Positions 8,622-19,630 of a stretch of 64,000 nucleotides of DNA are shown in pieces. Within the stretch, counting starts at the first letter, position 1. The number at the start of each line of letters is the position of its first letter. This stretch comes from Pseudomonas sp. UBA6562 (GTDB taxonomy: Bacteria > Pseudomonadota > Gammaproteobacteria > Pseudomonadales > Pseudomonadaceae), in assembly GCF_002434265.1 (NCBI RefSeq), contig NZ_DJJS01000006.1, forward strand, positions 186,001 through 250,000. Direction: 5' to 3'. Below the pieces are notes generated by a model. The model had not been told where the DNA came from. It was given only the letters and a program-made list of their open reading frames with translations, and searched no databases. A program made the translations under genes and the position numbers.

Positions 8622-11254
8622 GAGGTGCTCTTGCCCTTGCGTGCGCTACTCGATTTGGCGCCATTGCCTTTGCGATGCTTGGTCTTACTGCTGGAAGCGC
8701 TGCCGCTCTTGCTCGACGACTTGCCGGCGAACTTGTCCGACTTGCCCGATGACTTATCGGACTTGCCACCGCCGCTACGCGCATCGGTCATCAAGGCTTT
8801 TTTCATTTCCCGACTTTTACGCACTTCGGCGTTGCGCTCGACCGCATCTTTGGGGAAATAGGCGTCGGACGCTTCGCTCTTGCGGCTACGCGGCTTGGGA
8901 TTGGCGCGCGCGGTTTCCGTTGGCGCCGCAGGCTCGCTGGCCTTGGCGCCGGAGCTGCTGCCTTTGCTCGCCGAACCGCTGCCCTTGCGCCCGACCGGCG
9001 CATTGACCGCGGCCTCGGACATTTCGAAGTCGATCTTGCGCTGTTCGAGGTCGACGCGCATGACCTTGACTTCAATGGTGTCGCCCAGGCGGAAGCTGCG
9101 ACCGGTACGTTCGCCCGACAGACGATGGTGCACCGGATCGAAGTGGTAGTAGTCGCCCGGCAGCGCACTGATGTGCACCAGGCCTTCGACGTAGATGTCG
9201 GTCAGCTCGATGAACAGGCCGAAACCAGTGACTGCCGTAATTACGCCAGGGAAGGTTTCGCCGACGCGGTCGCGCATGTATTCGCACTTGAGCCAGTTGA
9301 CCACGTCGCGCGTGGCTTCGTCGGCGCGCCGCTCGGTCATCGAGCACTGCTCGCCCATCTGCTCCAGCGCAGGCTCGTCGTACGGGTAGATACGCGCCTT
9401 GGGAATGCTGGCGGCGCCTGCGCGCTTGACGTGCGGCGTCTCGACCCGCGAGCGGATCACGCTGCGGATGGCGCGGTGCACCAGCAAATCGGGGTAGCGC
9501 CGGATCGGCGAGGTGAAGTGGGTATAGGCTTCGTAGTTCAGGCCGAAGTGGCCGTTGTTCTCGACGCTGTACACCGCCTGGCTCAGCGAGCGCAGCATCA
9601 CGGTCTGGATCAGGTGGAAGTCCGGGCGACCGGAAATGCTCGCCAGCAGCGCTTGGTAGTCCTTCGGCGAAGGGTCTTTGCCCTTGTGCAGCGACAAGCC
9701 CAGTTCGCCGAGGAAGGCGCGCAGCTTTTCCAGGCGCTCCGGTGGCGGACCGTCGTGCACGCGGTACAGCGACGGCACGTTGTGCTTTTGCATGAAGGAG
9801 GCGGTGGCGACGTTGGCCGCAAGCATGCACTCCTCGATCATCTTGTGGGCGTCGTTGCGCACGGTCGGACGAATTTCGTCGATCTTGCGATCATCGCCAA
9901 AGATGATGCGGGTTTCTTGGGTTTCGAAATCGATGGCGCCGCGGGTATGGCGCGCCGCCAGCAGTACCTTGTACAGCGCGTACAGGTGCTTGAGGTCCGG
10001 CAGCACTTCGCTGTATTCGCTGCGCAGCGCCTTGCCCTCGCGGGTGCGGGCATGTTCGAGCATGCTGCTGACCTTGTTGTAGGTCAGGCGCGCGTGGGAG
10101 TGGATCACCGCTTCGTAGAACTGGTAATCGACCATCTGCCCGGATTTGTTCATGGTCATTTCACAGACCATGGCCAAGCGGTCGACATGCGGGTTCAGCG
10201 AGCACAGGCCGTTGGACAGCTCCTCGGGCAGCATGGGGATCACGCGCTCGGGGAAGTACACGGAGTTGCCGCGCTGCTGCGCTTCGGTGTCGAGCGCCGA
10301 GCCCAAGCGCACATAGCTGGACACGTCGGCGATGGCCACGAACAGGCGCCAGCCGCCGGAGAACAGCCGCAGCTTGCCCAGAGGCTCGCAGTACACGGCA
10401 TCGTCGAAGTCGCGGGCGTCTTCGCCGTCGATGGTGACGAACGGCAAGTGGCGCAGATCGATGCGCCGCTCCTTGTCCTTCTCTTCGACCTCGGAGCGGA
10501 ACTTGCGCGCTTCCTTGGTCACTTCCTGCGGCCATACATGGGGGATGTCGTAGCTGCGCAGGGCAACGTCGATTTCCATGCCGGGGGCCATGTAGTTGCC
10601 GATCACCTCGACCACGTCGCCCTGCGGCTGGAAGCGCGGGGTGGGCCAGTGGGTGATCTTGATCTCGACGAACTGGCCGATCTTGGCCCCGCCGTTGCGC
10701 CCGGCGGTGACCAGCACTTCCTGCTGGATCTTCGGGTTGTCCGGGGTCACGTAGCCGATGCCGCCTTCTTCGAAGTAGCGGCCGACCACGCTTTCATGGG
10801 CGCGGGAGATGATCTCGACCAGCACGCCTTCACGGCGGCCACGGCGATCCACGCCGGAGACGCGAGCCAGGCCGCGGTCGCCGTCGAAGGCCAGACGCAT
10901 TTGCGAGGGGCTCAGGAACAGGTCTTCGCTGCCGTCGTCGGGGATCAGGAAGCCGAAGCCGTCGCGGTGGCCGGACACGCGGCCGCAGATCAGGTCGAGC
11001 TTGTCGACCGGGGCATAGGTGCCGCGGCGGGTGTAGATGAGCTGACCGTCACGCTCCATGGCACGCAGGCGGCGGCGCAGGGCTTCGATCTGCTCTTCCC
11101 CGTCGAGGCCGAACTCCTCAGCCAACTGCTCGCGGGCCGCGGGCTCGCCGCGGTCGGCCAGGCGCTGCAGGATCAGCTCGCGGCTGGGGATGGGGTTATC
11201 GTATTTGTCCGCTTCGCGAGCGGCCTCGGGATCGAGGGATTGCCAATCGGCCAT
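8618..11254 (-). CDS. rnr: Ribonuclease R
   Basis: Processive 3'-5' exoribonuclease that degrades structured RNA and takes part in rRNA and tmRNA quality control. 878 residues: N-terminal helix-turn-helix and cold-shock domains, the RNB catalytic domain (TIDGEDARDFDDAVYCE carries the metal-binding aspartates; HFTSPIRRYPDLLVHR), an S1 domain (GVITAVTGFGLFIELTDIYVEGLVH) and a long basic tail rich in Lys and Ser from about residue 770. Upstream gene of the rnr-rlmB pair, divergent from the tRNA-Leu genes. Confidence 0.97.
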   Translation of the reverse strand: MADWQSLDPEAAREADKYDNPIPSRELILQRLADRGEPAAREQLAEEFGLDGEEQIEALRRRLRAMERDGQLIYTRRGTYAPVDKLDLICGRVSGHRDGFGFLIPDDGSEDLFLSPSQMRLAFDGDRGLARVSGVDRRGRREGVLVEIISRAHESVVGRYFEEGGIGYVTPDNPKIQQEVLVTAGRNGGAKIGQFVEIKITHWPTPRFQPQGDVVEVIGNYMAPGMEIDVALRSYDIPHVWPQEVTKEARKFRSEVEEKDKERRIDLRHLPFVTIDGEDARDFDDAVYCEPLGKLRLFSGGWRLFVAIADVSSYVRLGSALDTEAQQRGNSVYFPERVIPMLPEELSNGLCSLNPHVDRLAMVCEMTMNKSGQMVDYQFYEAVIHSHARLTYNKVSSMLEHARTREGKALRSEYSEVLPDLKHLYALYKVLLAARHTRGAIDFETQETRIIFGDDRKIDEIRPTVRNDAHKMIEECMLAANVATASFMQKHNVPSLYRVHDGPPPERLEKLRAFLGELGLSLHKGKDPSPKDYQALLASISGRPDFHLIQTVMLRSLSQAVYSVENNGHFGLNYEAYTHFTSPIRRYPDLLVHRAIRSVIRSRVETPHVKRAGAASIPKARIYPYDEPALEQMGEQCSMTERRADEATRDVVNWLKCEYMRDRVGETFPGVITAVTGFGLFIELTDIYVEGLVHISALPGDYYHFDPVHHRLSGERTGRSFRLGDTIEVKVMRVDLEQRKIDFEMSEAAVNAPVGRKGSGSASKGSSSGAKASEPAAPTETARANPKPRSRKSEASDAYFPKDAVERNAEVRKSREMKKALMTDARSGGGKSDKSSGKSDKFAGKSSSKSGSASSSKTKHRKGNGAKSSSARKGKSTS

Positions 11255-11417
11255 CAGAAGGGGTTCACCTTGGTATATATAGAGAAGAAGTTTGGCATAG
11301 GCGTATTGAAACTGGAAATCTCAGCCTTGGACAACCCCCTGCCGATTGACGTATGGGCCCAGGAAGGCCAGCGGAATCAACGGCTTGGAAAATTTCAAAT
11401 ATTTTTCGCTGCGGGGG

Positions 11418-11446
11418 TTTACAGGGTTCGGGAGCGTCCGTATAGT
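11418..11446 (+). promoter_or_regulatory. Sigma-70 promoter of the tRNA-Leu pair
   Basis: TTTACA (11418-11423), 17-base spacer, TATAGT (11441-11446). This is one of the best promoter matches in the window and lies about 75 bases before the first mature tRNA base. Confidence 0.75.
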
Positions 11447-11525
11447 GCGCACCACAACGACGGACAGCCGACGTTGTAGTCGAGATGTACGGTGTTGTAA
11501 AGCACTAGATAATTTTGACATGTGT

Positions 11526-11612
11526 GCCCAGGTGGCGGAATTGGTAGACGCGCTGGTTTCAGGTATCAGTGACTTAACGGTCGTGGAAGTTCGAGTCTTC
11601 TCCTGGGCACCA
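11526..11612 (+). tRNA. tRNA-Leu (anticodon CAG), copy 1
   Basis: 87 bases including the encoded CCA. The acceptor stem is GCCCAGG/CCTGGGC. The D-arm contains GGTAGACGC, the anticodon loop TTCAGGT gives anticodon CAG, a long class-II variable arm follows, and the T-arm contains GTTCGAGTC. It reads the CUG leucine codon, the dominant leucine codon in this GC-rich sequence. Confidence 0.97.
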
Positions 11613-11691
11613 AATATTCGAATCGATAGATAGCAGGTTTGTCTGTCGGTCAGCAACAGATTCACGCGGTACGCTGTAGATGAAAAGCTTT

Positions 11692-11778
11692 GCCCAGGTG
11701 GCGGAATTGGTAGACGCGCTGGTTTCAGGTATCAGTGACTTAACGGTCGTGGAAGTTCGAGTCTTCTCCTGGGCACCA
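11692..11778 (+). tRNA. tRNA-Leu (anticodon CAG), copy 2
   Basis: Identical over all 87 bases to the copy at 11526-11612, with a 79-base spacer between them that has no obvious promoter of its own. The two are probably transcribed together from 11418-11446 and end at 11782-11812. Confidence 0.97.
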
Positions 11779-11781
11779 TAT

Positions 11782-11812
11782 AAAAACCCACTAGCTTGCT
11801 AGTGGGTTTTTT
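11782..11812 (+). terminator. Intrinsic terminator after the tRNA-Leu pair
   Basis: AAAAACCCACTAG and CTAGTGGGTTTTT form a 13-bp stem with a CTTG tetraloop and run into six T residues, three bases after the second tRNA. Confidence 0.95.
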
Positions 11813-11948
11813 CTTGTCTGCGATTTGTCATTCCTGCCCTCCCGCGTGCGGCGTCCAGCCAGTGAAGACTGGCCTGCGCCTAGGCCTACCCCCCGATCGC
11901 CTACCCTCTTCAGACGCGAATGAATTTTCTTCCATGCGGCCACTTGAG

Positions 11949-11962
11949 AAACGATTTCGTTT
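11949..11962. promoter_or_regulatory. Palindromic operator-like site upstream of hitA
   Basis: AAACGA-TT-TCGTTT lies 44 bases before the hitA start. The surrounding 19 bases match the Fur-box consensus at only about 9 positions, so I do not call it a Fur site. It could be bound by another dimeric regulator. Confidence 0.35.
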
Positions 11963-12006
11963 ACCATTGTTTCCAAATATGTTGCCGTAAGCGAGGAAAG
12001 ACCCGC

Positions 12007-13020
12007 ATGACGATCCGTTCGAATTCGCTGATGCGTACCCTGGCCGCTGCCGTACTGGGCCTGGCCATCGGCGCGCCAGCCGCCATGGCCGCCGACCCGG
12101 TGACCTTGACCCTGTACAACGGTCAGCACAAGGAGATCGGCGAGGCCATCGCCAAGGCCTACGAGGCCAAGACCGGCATCCATATCGATATCCGCAAGGG
12201 CAGCAGCAACCAGCTGGCCAGCCAGATCATCGAGGAAGGCGACCGCTCGCCAGCCGACATCATCTATACCGAAGAATCCCCACCCCTGAACAACCTGGGC
12301 GAGTTGGGCCTGTTGGCCAAGATCGACCCCGCCACGCTGGACATGCTGCCCAAGGAATACGTCGCCGCCAACGGCACCTGGATGGGTGTGACCGCGCGTA
12401 CCCGTGTGGTGGTGTTCAACCCCAAGAAGATCGACGAGAAAGACCTGCCCAAGTCGGTGATGGACTTCGCCAACCCCGAGTGGGACGGCCGCGTCGGCTT
12501 CGTACCCACCAGCGGTGCGTTCCAGGAGCAGGCAGTCGCCATCCTCAAGATGCACGGCCGGGAAGCGGCCGAAGAGTGGCTGACCGGGCTCAAAGCCTTC
12601 GGCAAGACCTACACCAACAACATGGTCGCGCTAAAGGCCGTGGAAAAAGGCGAAGTCGCCGCCGTGCTGGTCAACAACTACTACTGGTATGCCCTGGAGC
12701 GCGAGCGCGGCAAGCTCGATTCCAAGCTGTATTACCTCGAAGACGGCGACGCCGGCGGCCTGGTGACCATTTCCGGCGCGGCAGCGGTCAAGGCCAGCAA
12801 GCATCCCAAGGAAGCCCAGGCATTGTTGAACTGGATGGCCAGCGAAGAAGGCCAGCGGGTCATCACCCAGACCACCGCCGAATACCCGCTGCACAAGGGC
12901 ATGGTCTCCGACCGTGGCCTGAAACCGTTCGAAGACCTGCGCCCGCCGAAGATCACCCCTGCGGACCTGGGCAATGCCGAAGAAGCGCTGGAACTCGAGC
13001 GTGAGGTCGGTCTGCTCTGA
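12007..13020 (+). CDS. hitA: Iron(III)-type ABC transporter periplasmic binding protein
   Basis: FbpA/SfuA/HitA-type ferric-binding protein. 337 residues with a signal peptide ending AAMAADPVTL. Family features are TLYNGQHKEIGEAIAKAYE near the N-terminus, the DIIYTEE stretch, and the C-terminal adjacent tyrosines NNYYWYALER, where this family's paired iron-ligating tyrosines lie. I chose the ATG at 12007 because it has an AGGAAAG ribosome site and starts directly before the signal peptide. The stop overlaps the permease start (TGATG). Substrate Fe3+ is inferred from the family. Confidence 0.9.
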   Translation: MTIRSNSLMRTLAAAVLGLAIGAPAAMAADPVTLTLYNGQHKEIGEAIAKAYEAKTGIHIDIRKGSSNQLASQIIEEGDRSPADIIYTEESPPLNNLGELGLLAKIDPATLDMLPKEYVAANGTWMGVTARTRVVVFNPKKIDEKDLPKSVMDFANPEWDGRVGFVPTSGAFQEQAVAILKMHGREAAEEWLTGLKAFGKTYTNNMVALKAVEKGEVAAVLVNNYYWYALERERGKLDSKLYYLEDGDAGGLVTISGAAAVKASKHPKEAQALLNWMASEEGQRVITQTTAEYPLHKGMVSDRGLKPFEDLRPPKITPADLGNAEEALELEREVGLL

Positions 13021-14585
13021 TGACTGCCGCCCTGCCTACCCGCGCCACCCTGCGATACGTACCGCGGCGCAAGCGCCCTTCGATCTGGGTGGTGCTGCCT
13101 GTACTGTTCTTGGTGGCGATGAGCCTGTTGCCGTTGCTGTACGTAGCCATCAAGGCGTGGGAAGCGGGTTGGCAGGAGGCGCTGCACCTGCTGTGGCGGC
13201 CTTTCGTCTGGGGGCTGCTGCGCAATACCCTGCTGCTGCTGGCAGGCGTCACCGCAGTATGCATCGTGGTCGGCATGGCCCTGGCCTGGCTGCTCGAACG
13301 TAGCGATCTGCCGGGCCGGCGCCTGTGGGGCGTGGTGCTGTGCCTGCCGTTCGCGGTGCCGTCGTTCGTCAGCAGTTTCACCTGGGTGTCGCTGAGCGCC
13401 GATTTCGAAGGCCTGGGCGGGGCGATCTTCGTGATGGCGCTGTCCAAGTACCCGCTGATCTTCCTGCCCGTGGCGGCCACATTGCGCAACGTCGACACCT
13501 CGCTGGAGGAGTCGGCGCGCACCTTGGGTTGCAGCCGCTGGGGCGTGTTCTTCAAGGTCACTCTGCCGCTATTGTGGCCGTCGATGCTGGGTGGTGCGCT
13601 GTTGATCGCACTGCACATGCTGGTGGAGTTCGGTGCGCTGTCGATTCTTGGCCTGCAGACCTTCACCACGGCGATCTACCAGCAGTTCGAACTGGAATTC
13701 AGCAACGCCAATGCCGCCATGCTCTCGGCCGTGTTGCTGGCGCTGTGCCTGATCATGCTCTGGCTGGAACTGCGGGTACGCGGCAAGGCGCGCCACGTGC
13801 GCATCGGCCAAGGTGTCGCGCGCCGCGCCGCGCCGGTGCGGCTCAAGGGTTGGACGCCACTGGCACAGTCGTTTTGCCTCGGCCTGGCAGTACTTGGCAG
13901 CGGCATTCCGCTGGCGATGCTGGGCTATTGGCTGAGCATCGGCTCCTCCGCGGCCTTCCCAGTGGCGGAGATCGGCAAGGCACTGCTGACCTCGCTGTCG
14001 GTGTCGCTCGGTGGCGCGGCGTTCTGCGTGCTGCTGGCACTGCCGATCAGTTTTCTGGTGGTGCGCTATAAAGGCCGCTTGGCGATCTGGGCCGAGCGCC
14101 TGCCGTACCTGCTGCATGCCCTGCCGGGCTTGGTGATCGCGCTGACCCTGGTGTTCTTTGCCCTGCACTACGTGCCGGCGCTGTACCAGACCACGGCGCT
14201 GCTGATCCTGGCCTATGCCCTGCTCTTCCTACCATTGGCCCAGGCGCCGGTGCGCACGGCGTTGAACAAGGCTTCGCCGACCCTGGAGGAAGCCGCGCGC
14301 ACCTTGGGTGCCAGTAGCTTGAGCGCATTCTGCCGGGTGACCCTACCGATCATCTTCCCGGCCCTGGCCGCCGCCTTCGCCCTGGTCTTCCTCGACGCCA
14401 TGAAAGAGCTGACCGCCACCCTGCTCCTGAGCCCCACGGGCATGACCACCCTGGCCACCGAGGTATGGGCGCACACCGCCAACGTCGAGTTCGCCGCTGC
14501 GGCGCCTTATGCGGCGTTGTTGATCGTGGTGTCGGGGTTGCCGGTGTACCTGCTGACCACACGGATGTACCTGAACAGGGCCTGA
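13020..14585 (+). CDS. hitB: Iron(III)-type ABC transporter permease, two fused permease domains
   Basis: Inner-membrane channel subunit, 521 residues with about 12 hydrophobic segments. Two BPD-type domains are fused head to tail, each with an EAA-like loop: LEESARTLGCSRWGVFFKVTLP in the first half and LEEAARTLGASSLSAFCRVTLP in the second. This is the FbpB/HitB arrangement. It is translationally coupled to hitA. No ATPase gene follows; the next gene is an opposing chemoreceptor, so the energising subunit must be encoded elsewhere. Confidence 0.9.
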   Translation: MTAALPTRATLRYVPRRKRPSIWVVLPVLFLVAMSLLPLLYVAIKAWEAGWQEALHLLWRPFVWGLLRNTLLLLAGVTAVCIVVGMALAWLLERSDLPGRRLWGVVLCLPFAVPSFVSSFTWVSLSADFEGLGGAIFVMALSKYPLIFLPVAATLRNVDTSLEESARTLGCSRWGVFFKVTLPLLWPSMLGGALLIALHMLVEFGALSILGLQTFTTAIYQQFELEFSNANAAMLSAVLLALCLIMLWLELRVRGKARHVRIGQGVARRAAPVRLKGWTPLAQSFCLGLAVLGSGIPLAMLGYWLSIGSSAAFPVAEIGKALLTSLSVSLGGAAFCVLLALPISFLVVRYKGRLAIWAERLPYLLHALPGLVIALTLVFFALHYVPALYQTTALLILAYALLFLPLAQAPVRTALNKASPTLEEAARTLGASSLSAFCRVTLPIIFPALAAAFALVFLDAMKELTATLLLSPTGMTTLATEVWAHTANVEFAAAAPYAALLIVVSGLPVYLLTTRMYLNRA

Positions 14586-14630
14586 TGGTCCGACGCTAAG
14601 CGCCACGCGTTCAAATCTCCTCCCTCGCAA

Positions 14631-14659
14631 CGTTCGAGACGGCCAGACCGCCTCGAACG
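14631..14659. terminator. Hairpin between convergent hitB and the chemoreceptor gene
   Basis: CGTTCGAG (14631-14638) pairs with CTCGAACG (14652-14659), with a small inner stem. It is placed for bidirectional termination but has no T-tract on either side. Confidence 0.4.
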
Positions 14660-14669
14660 CCTGCGCACC

Positions 14670-16604
14670 TCAAGCCTTGAACTGACCGAGGCTGGCCCGC
14701 AACTGGCCTGCCAGGTCGTCCAGCACCTTGCTGCTGGCGGTGGTCTGCATCACCACCGCTGCCGAACGCTCGGCCTGCGCATGGATGGTCTCCACCCGTC
14801 CGCGCACCGCTTGCGCACCATTGGCCTGTTGTTCGGCCGCGCGGGTGGCCAGGCCGATGGCGGCGTGCACCTGCTCCACCGCTGTCTGCACCGATTGCTG
14901 GCGGCGCTCGTTCTCACGCAGCACCAACAGGCCTTCGCTGGCCTTGATGCCGGCCTGCCCAATGGTGGCCACGGCTTCCTTGGCACCCTTCTGCAATGCA
15001 ACGATGTGCGCCTGGATATCGCCTGTGGAGCTCTGCGTCTTGCTCGCCAGGGCACGCACCTCGTCGGCCACCACGGCGAAGCCACGCCCGGTCTCGCCGG
15101 CACGGGCGGCTTCGATGGCCGCGTTCAGCGCCAGGAGGTTGGTTTGCTCGGCGATGCCATGGATCACCGTCAGCACCACTTCGATCTGCTGGCTCTGCTG
15201 GGCCAGGCGCTCGATCACCTGGGAGCCGGTGTCCACCTGCCCCGCCAGATTCTCGATCAGGCCGGCCAGTTGCGTGGAGCTGCGGCTGTTCTCGTCGGTG
15301 GCCTGGCGAATGTCCACCACCTGCTGCAAGGCCGCTTGCATGGCCTGGCTTTCCGCCTGGGCCTCGTCGGCCATGCTCGACAGGTCGCGCAGGCTGGCGG
15401 CCACCTCGTCGCGCTGCAACGCGGCGGCCGTGTCGGCACCCGCATTGCGCTGGGCCATGGCATCGATCTCGACACCGGTACGTTGTGCGACGGCGCCCGC
15501 CTCGCGCACGATCGGTTGCAGTTTGTCGATGAAACGGTTGACCGCCGAGGCCATGTCGCCCAGCTCGTCGCGGCTGTCGAGCGGCACGCGACGGGTCAAG
15601 TCGCCCTCGCCGGCGGCCAGGTCGTCGAGCGCGGCGATCAGCAACCGCACCTTGCTCAACACCCGACGGCCCAGCACCACAGCCACCAGCAACAACACGC
15701 CCAAGCCAATCACCGCGAGCGTCAGGCCGATGCGCCAGCGCAACTCGCTGGCGGCCTGGCGCACCGACTCGGCGGTGCTGGCCTGCATGGCGGCGGCACT
15801 GGCCTGGGCTTTTTCCAGACGCTGGCGCAGTACGTTGCCGCTGTCCGAGGCCGCGCCGGCCAGGCTTTCTTCGACCAGTTGGCCGCCGCTGCCGATCAAG
15901 GCGGCGAAACGCTGGTCGAGGGCCTTGAGTTCGTTGTCGATGGCGGCCGTGGACACCCCCATCAGCACCTTGCCGATCTCGACGCCGTTGGGGTTGATCG
16001 AAGCCTCGACGAAATACACCGCAGGGTCGCGACGCGCCGCCTCCAGCACCTTGTCCAGCGCGCGCTCGCCCTGGCCCTTTTCCAGCAACGCCTGATTGAT
16101 CGGGTTCTGCCGGTTGAGGTAGCGGGTCAGATGCTGGCCCTGGGCGTCGTCGTAGATCACGAACAGCACGTTGGGGTTGCGCTGCGCGCGCCGGGCGAAG
16201 TCCGACAGCACCGGTACGTCGTTGTCCCAGATCGCCCGCGGCGCCACCGAGGCGAGCAATTGCGCCATGTCGTTGGCCGACTCCTTGAGGTTGTTCTCCA
16301 AGGTGGTGCGCAACTGCTGCTGTTCGCTCTGCAAACGGGCAGACAAGCCGGCGCTCAGCCGCTGCCGGGTGCTGTCGGACAACCCGTCCAGGCCCGAGCG
16401 CACTTCCTGCCCGGCCTGTTGCAGCTCGTTGGCCAGCTCGCGGCTGTCGTCGCCGAAACGCTTCTCCAGGTCCGACTCCAGCGAGGTGACGGTGCTGCGG
16501 GTCAGCACCACCGCGACCAGCACCTGAACCAGCAAAGCGATACCCAGAGCAACAAACACAGGCCGCAACAGGCGGCTTCGTAACAATGAAAGGATGGCAG
16601 ACAC
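14670..16604 (-). CDS. Methyl-accepting chemotaxis protein
   Basis: Transmembrane chemoreceptor, 644 residues. TM1 spans about residues 13-35 and TM2 about 291-312. The periplasmic part (about 255 residues) includes long heptad-rich helices and a segment resembling a single Cache-like sensor ([30 protein letters not shown]). HAMP lies near 313-366, and the signalling hairpin is at about 486-520 ([32 protein letters not shown]). No C-terminal CheR-docking pentapeptide is present. Its ligand cannot be read from the sequence. It stands alone, convergent with hitB. Confidence 0.93.
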   Translation of the reverse strand: MSAILSLLRSRLLRPVFVALGIALLVQVLVAVVLTRSTVTSLESDLEKRFGDDSRELANELQQAGQEVRSGLDGLSDSTRQRLSAGLSARLQSEQQQLRTTLENNLKESANDMAQLLASVAPRAIWDNDVPVLSDFARRAQRNPNVLFVIYDDAQGQHLTRYLNRQNPINQALLEKGQGERALDKVLEAARRDPAVYFVEASINPNGVEIGKVLMGVSTAAIDNELKALDQRFAALIGSGGQLVEESLAGAASDSGNVLRQRLEKAQASAAAMQASTAESVRQAASELRWRIGLTLAVIGLGVLLLVAVVLGRRVLSKVRLLIAALDDLAAGEGDLTRRVPLDSRDELGDMASAVNRFIDKLQPIVREAGAVAQRTGVEIDAMAQRNAGADTAAALQRDEVAASLRDLSSMADEAQAESQAMQAALQQVVDIRQATDENSRSSTQLAGLIENLAGQVDTGSQVIERLAQQSQQIEVVLTVIHGIAEQTNLLALNAAIEAARAGETGRGFAVVADEVRALASKTQSSTGDIQAHIVALQKGAKEAVATIGQAGIKASEGLLVLRENERRQQSVQTAVEQVHAAIGLATRAAEQQANGAQAVRGRVETIHAQAERSAAVVMQTTASSKVLDDLAGQLRASLGQFKA

Positions 16605-16765
16605 GGCGTAACCCTCGTGTTTCTGGCGCCACTATTTTGATGGCATCGACAGAAATTTCTTACAGCAAGGGTTATGCCGTTAACGGCGTCGTTTACGCGA
16701 AGGTCTAAGGCTTGTCTGAAAAGCCGCCTCGGTCTTCGTCGGCCCGGGATTTACCGGCAGATACG

Positions 16766-16797
16766 AAAACGCCGCGCCCCTTTCGGGAGCGCGGCGT
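16766..16797 (-). terminator. Intrinsic terminator after purA
   Basis: ACGCCGCGC (16769-16777) pairs with GCGCGGCGT (16789-16797) with an inner CCC/GGG and a TTTC loop. The minus-strand transcript ends in TTTT. It lies 22 bases past the purA stop. Confidence 0.85.
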
Positions 16798-16819
16798 CTG
16801 GTCGATCAGCCGAGGCGGA

Positions 16820-18145
<1,326 letters not shown>

Positions 18146-18163
18146 CTACGGCCGACGCAGAAA

Positions 18164-19351
18164 CTAAAGGGCGAGCGGCAGTACCTGCCAGTGCCCGTCT
18201 TGCTGAATCAATTGCCGATCGCAGTCGGCCTCCACCGCCGCGCTCAGCGGCTGGCCCGGCAGGGCCTGGACCACGCGCTGGCCCTGACCACGCAGTTGGC
18301 AGACCTGCTGCCAGAGCCCGGCGTCGTTGCTGTCGGGCATCCAGATGCCACCGCTGGGCAACTGCACCTCGGCGCGACCCAAGGTCACCAGGGTCTTGAG
18401 GTCGGTGGAAAAGCCCGTGGCCGGACGGGCGCGACCGAAGTCGGCGCCGATGTCGTCGTAGCGACCGCCTTGGGCGATGGACTGGCCCACGCCCGGCACG
18501 AACAGCGCGAACACCACACCGGTGTGGTAGTTGTAGCCGCGCAATTCGCCGAGGTCGAAGTACAGCGGCAGGTCCGGGTAGCGCGCGGCCAGACGATCGG
18601 CGATGGCGAGCAGGTCGTCGAGCGCCGCCAGTACGCTGGCCGGGGCACGGCCCAGGCGCACGCGCGCTTCGTTGAGCACTTCGCGGCTGCCGCACAGCTC
18701 GGTGAGGGCGCGCAGCATGGCGCTCAGGTCGTGCGGCAGGCCGGTGGTCAGCACGTGCACTTCATCGACCGCCTTGCGTTGCAGGGCATCGAACAATTGC
18801 TGCTCGACCGCGCCGGACAACCCGGCGGCACGCGCCAGGCCGCGGTAGATACCGACGTGGCCGAGGTCCATGTGCACATCGGCGACGTCGGTCAGTTGCA
18901 ACGTGGCGAGCATCAGGCTGATGACTTCGACGTCGCTGGTCGGGCTGGCATCGCCGTACAGCTCGGCGCCCAACTGGATCGGGCTGCGCGAGGTGGACAG
19001 TGCGCGTGGCTGGGCGTGCAGCACGCTGCCGGCATAGCACAGGCGGCTGGGGCCTTCGCGGCGCAGTGTGTGGGCATCGATGCGCGCCACCTGCGGGGTG
19101 AAGTCGGCGCGGAAGCCCATCAGGCGACCGGACTGAGGATCGACCACCTTGAAGGTGCGCTGATCCAGGTCCTGGCCGGCGCCGGTCAGCAGCGATTCCA
19201 GGTACTCGATATGGGGGGTGACGACCAGTTCGTAACCCCAGCTCTGGAACAGGTCCAACACCTGGCGGCGCGCGATTTCGATGCGCGCCGCTTCAGGTGG
19301 CAGGACTTCCTCGATGCCATCTGGCAGAAGCCAGCGGTCTACCGTTGCCAT
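18164..19351 (-). CDS. hisZ: ATP phosphoribosyltransferase regulatory subunit HisZ
   Basis: HisRS-like paralogue without aminoacylation activity that is required by short-form HisG in histidine biosynthesis. 395 residues from the ATG at 19351 ([18 protein letters not shown]). Class-II synthetase-type motifs remain ([35 protein letters not shown]). A longer in-frame extension upstream runs through the terminator region and is rejected. No other his gene is nearby; the placement between hflC and purA is a Pseudomonas-type arrangement. Confidence 0.95.
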   Translation of the reverse strand: MATVDRWLLPDGIEEVLPPEAARIEIARRQVLDLFQSWGYELVVTPHIEYLESLLTGAGQDLDQRTFKVVDPQSGRLMGFRADFTPQVARIDAHTLRREGPSRLCYAGSVLHAQPRALSTSRSPIQLGAELYGDASPTSDVEVISLMLATLQLTDVADVHMDLGHVGIYRGLARAAGLSGAVEQQLFDALQRKAVDEVHVLTTGLPHDLSAMLRALTELCGSREVLNEARVRLGRAPASVLAALDDLLAIADRLAARYPDLPLYFDLGELRGYNYHTGVVFALFVPGVGQSIAQGGRYDDIGADFGRARPATGFSTDLKTLVTLGRAEVQLPSGGIWMPDSNDAGLWQQVCQLRGQGQRVVQALPGQPLSAAVEADCDRQLIQQDGHWQVLPLAL

Positions 19352-19532
19352 GACGCCATTTCCCCTCTGGTCCGGGCGGTCTGCCCGTGGGCAGCCTTGA
19401 TTGAAGCAGGCGTTGGCGCACAACAGCGGGCAGCACTGAGCCCAGCGCTGCCACCGTACCAACGACCCTGTGAATACGTTGCGCCTTGACGAAACAGGCC
19501 CGGCGCGTAACGCGAATGGACCTTGCAGACGC

Positions 19533-19555
19533 AAAAAAGCCGGGAATTTCCCGGC
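19533..19555 (-). terminator. Intrinsic terminator downstream of hflC
   Basis: On the minus strand, AGCCGGG and CCCGGCT form the stem, followed by TTTTTT. Together with the hairpin at 19593-19619 it separates the hflKC unit from hisZ-purA. The remaining part of the 279-base gap shows no other feature I can name. Confidence 0.85.
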
Positions 19556-19592
19556 TGCCCGATCATACACCCCTTTTCATTCGGGATGCACC

Positions 19593-19619
19593 CCGCCGGG
19601 CGTTTTAGCTGCCCGGCGG
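19593..19619 (-). terminator. Second hairpin immediately after hflC
   Basis: CCGCCGGGC (19593-19601) pairs perfectly with GCCCGGCGG (19611-19619), 11 bases past the hflC stop. It has no T-tract of its own. It may protect the mRNA end or assist the terminator further downstream. Confidence 0.5.
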
Positions 19620-19630
19620 AGGTGGATCGC

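Noticed and set aside
9125..11479. 784-codon plus-strand ORF opposite rnr
   Set aside because: Antisense shadow of RNase R. The product is biased in Ala, Val, Gln and His and there is no ribosome site.
11321..11665. 114-codon ORF over the first tRNA-Leu
   Set aside because: It reads through the tRNA promoter and gene; the tRNA fold explains the sequence.
11526..11778. Attachment site or island at the tandem tRNA-Leu genes
   Set aside because: No integrase, no displaced tRNA 3' fragment and no change in composition were found nearby.
11941..11970. Fur box upstream of hitA
   Set aside because: Only about 9 of 19 positions agree with the consensus, below what I would accept; recorded as an unassigned dyad.
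16605..16700. Sigma-28 promoter for the chemoreceptor gene
   Set aside because: A GTAA-N15-GCCATCAA pattern exists on the minus strand but the -10 matches only about 5 of 8 bases.
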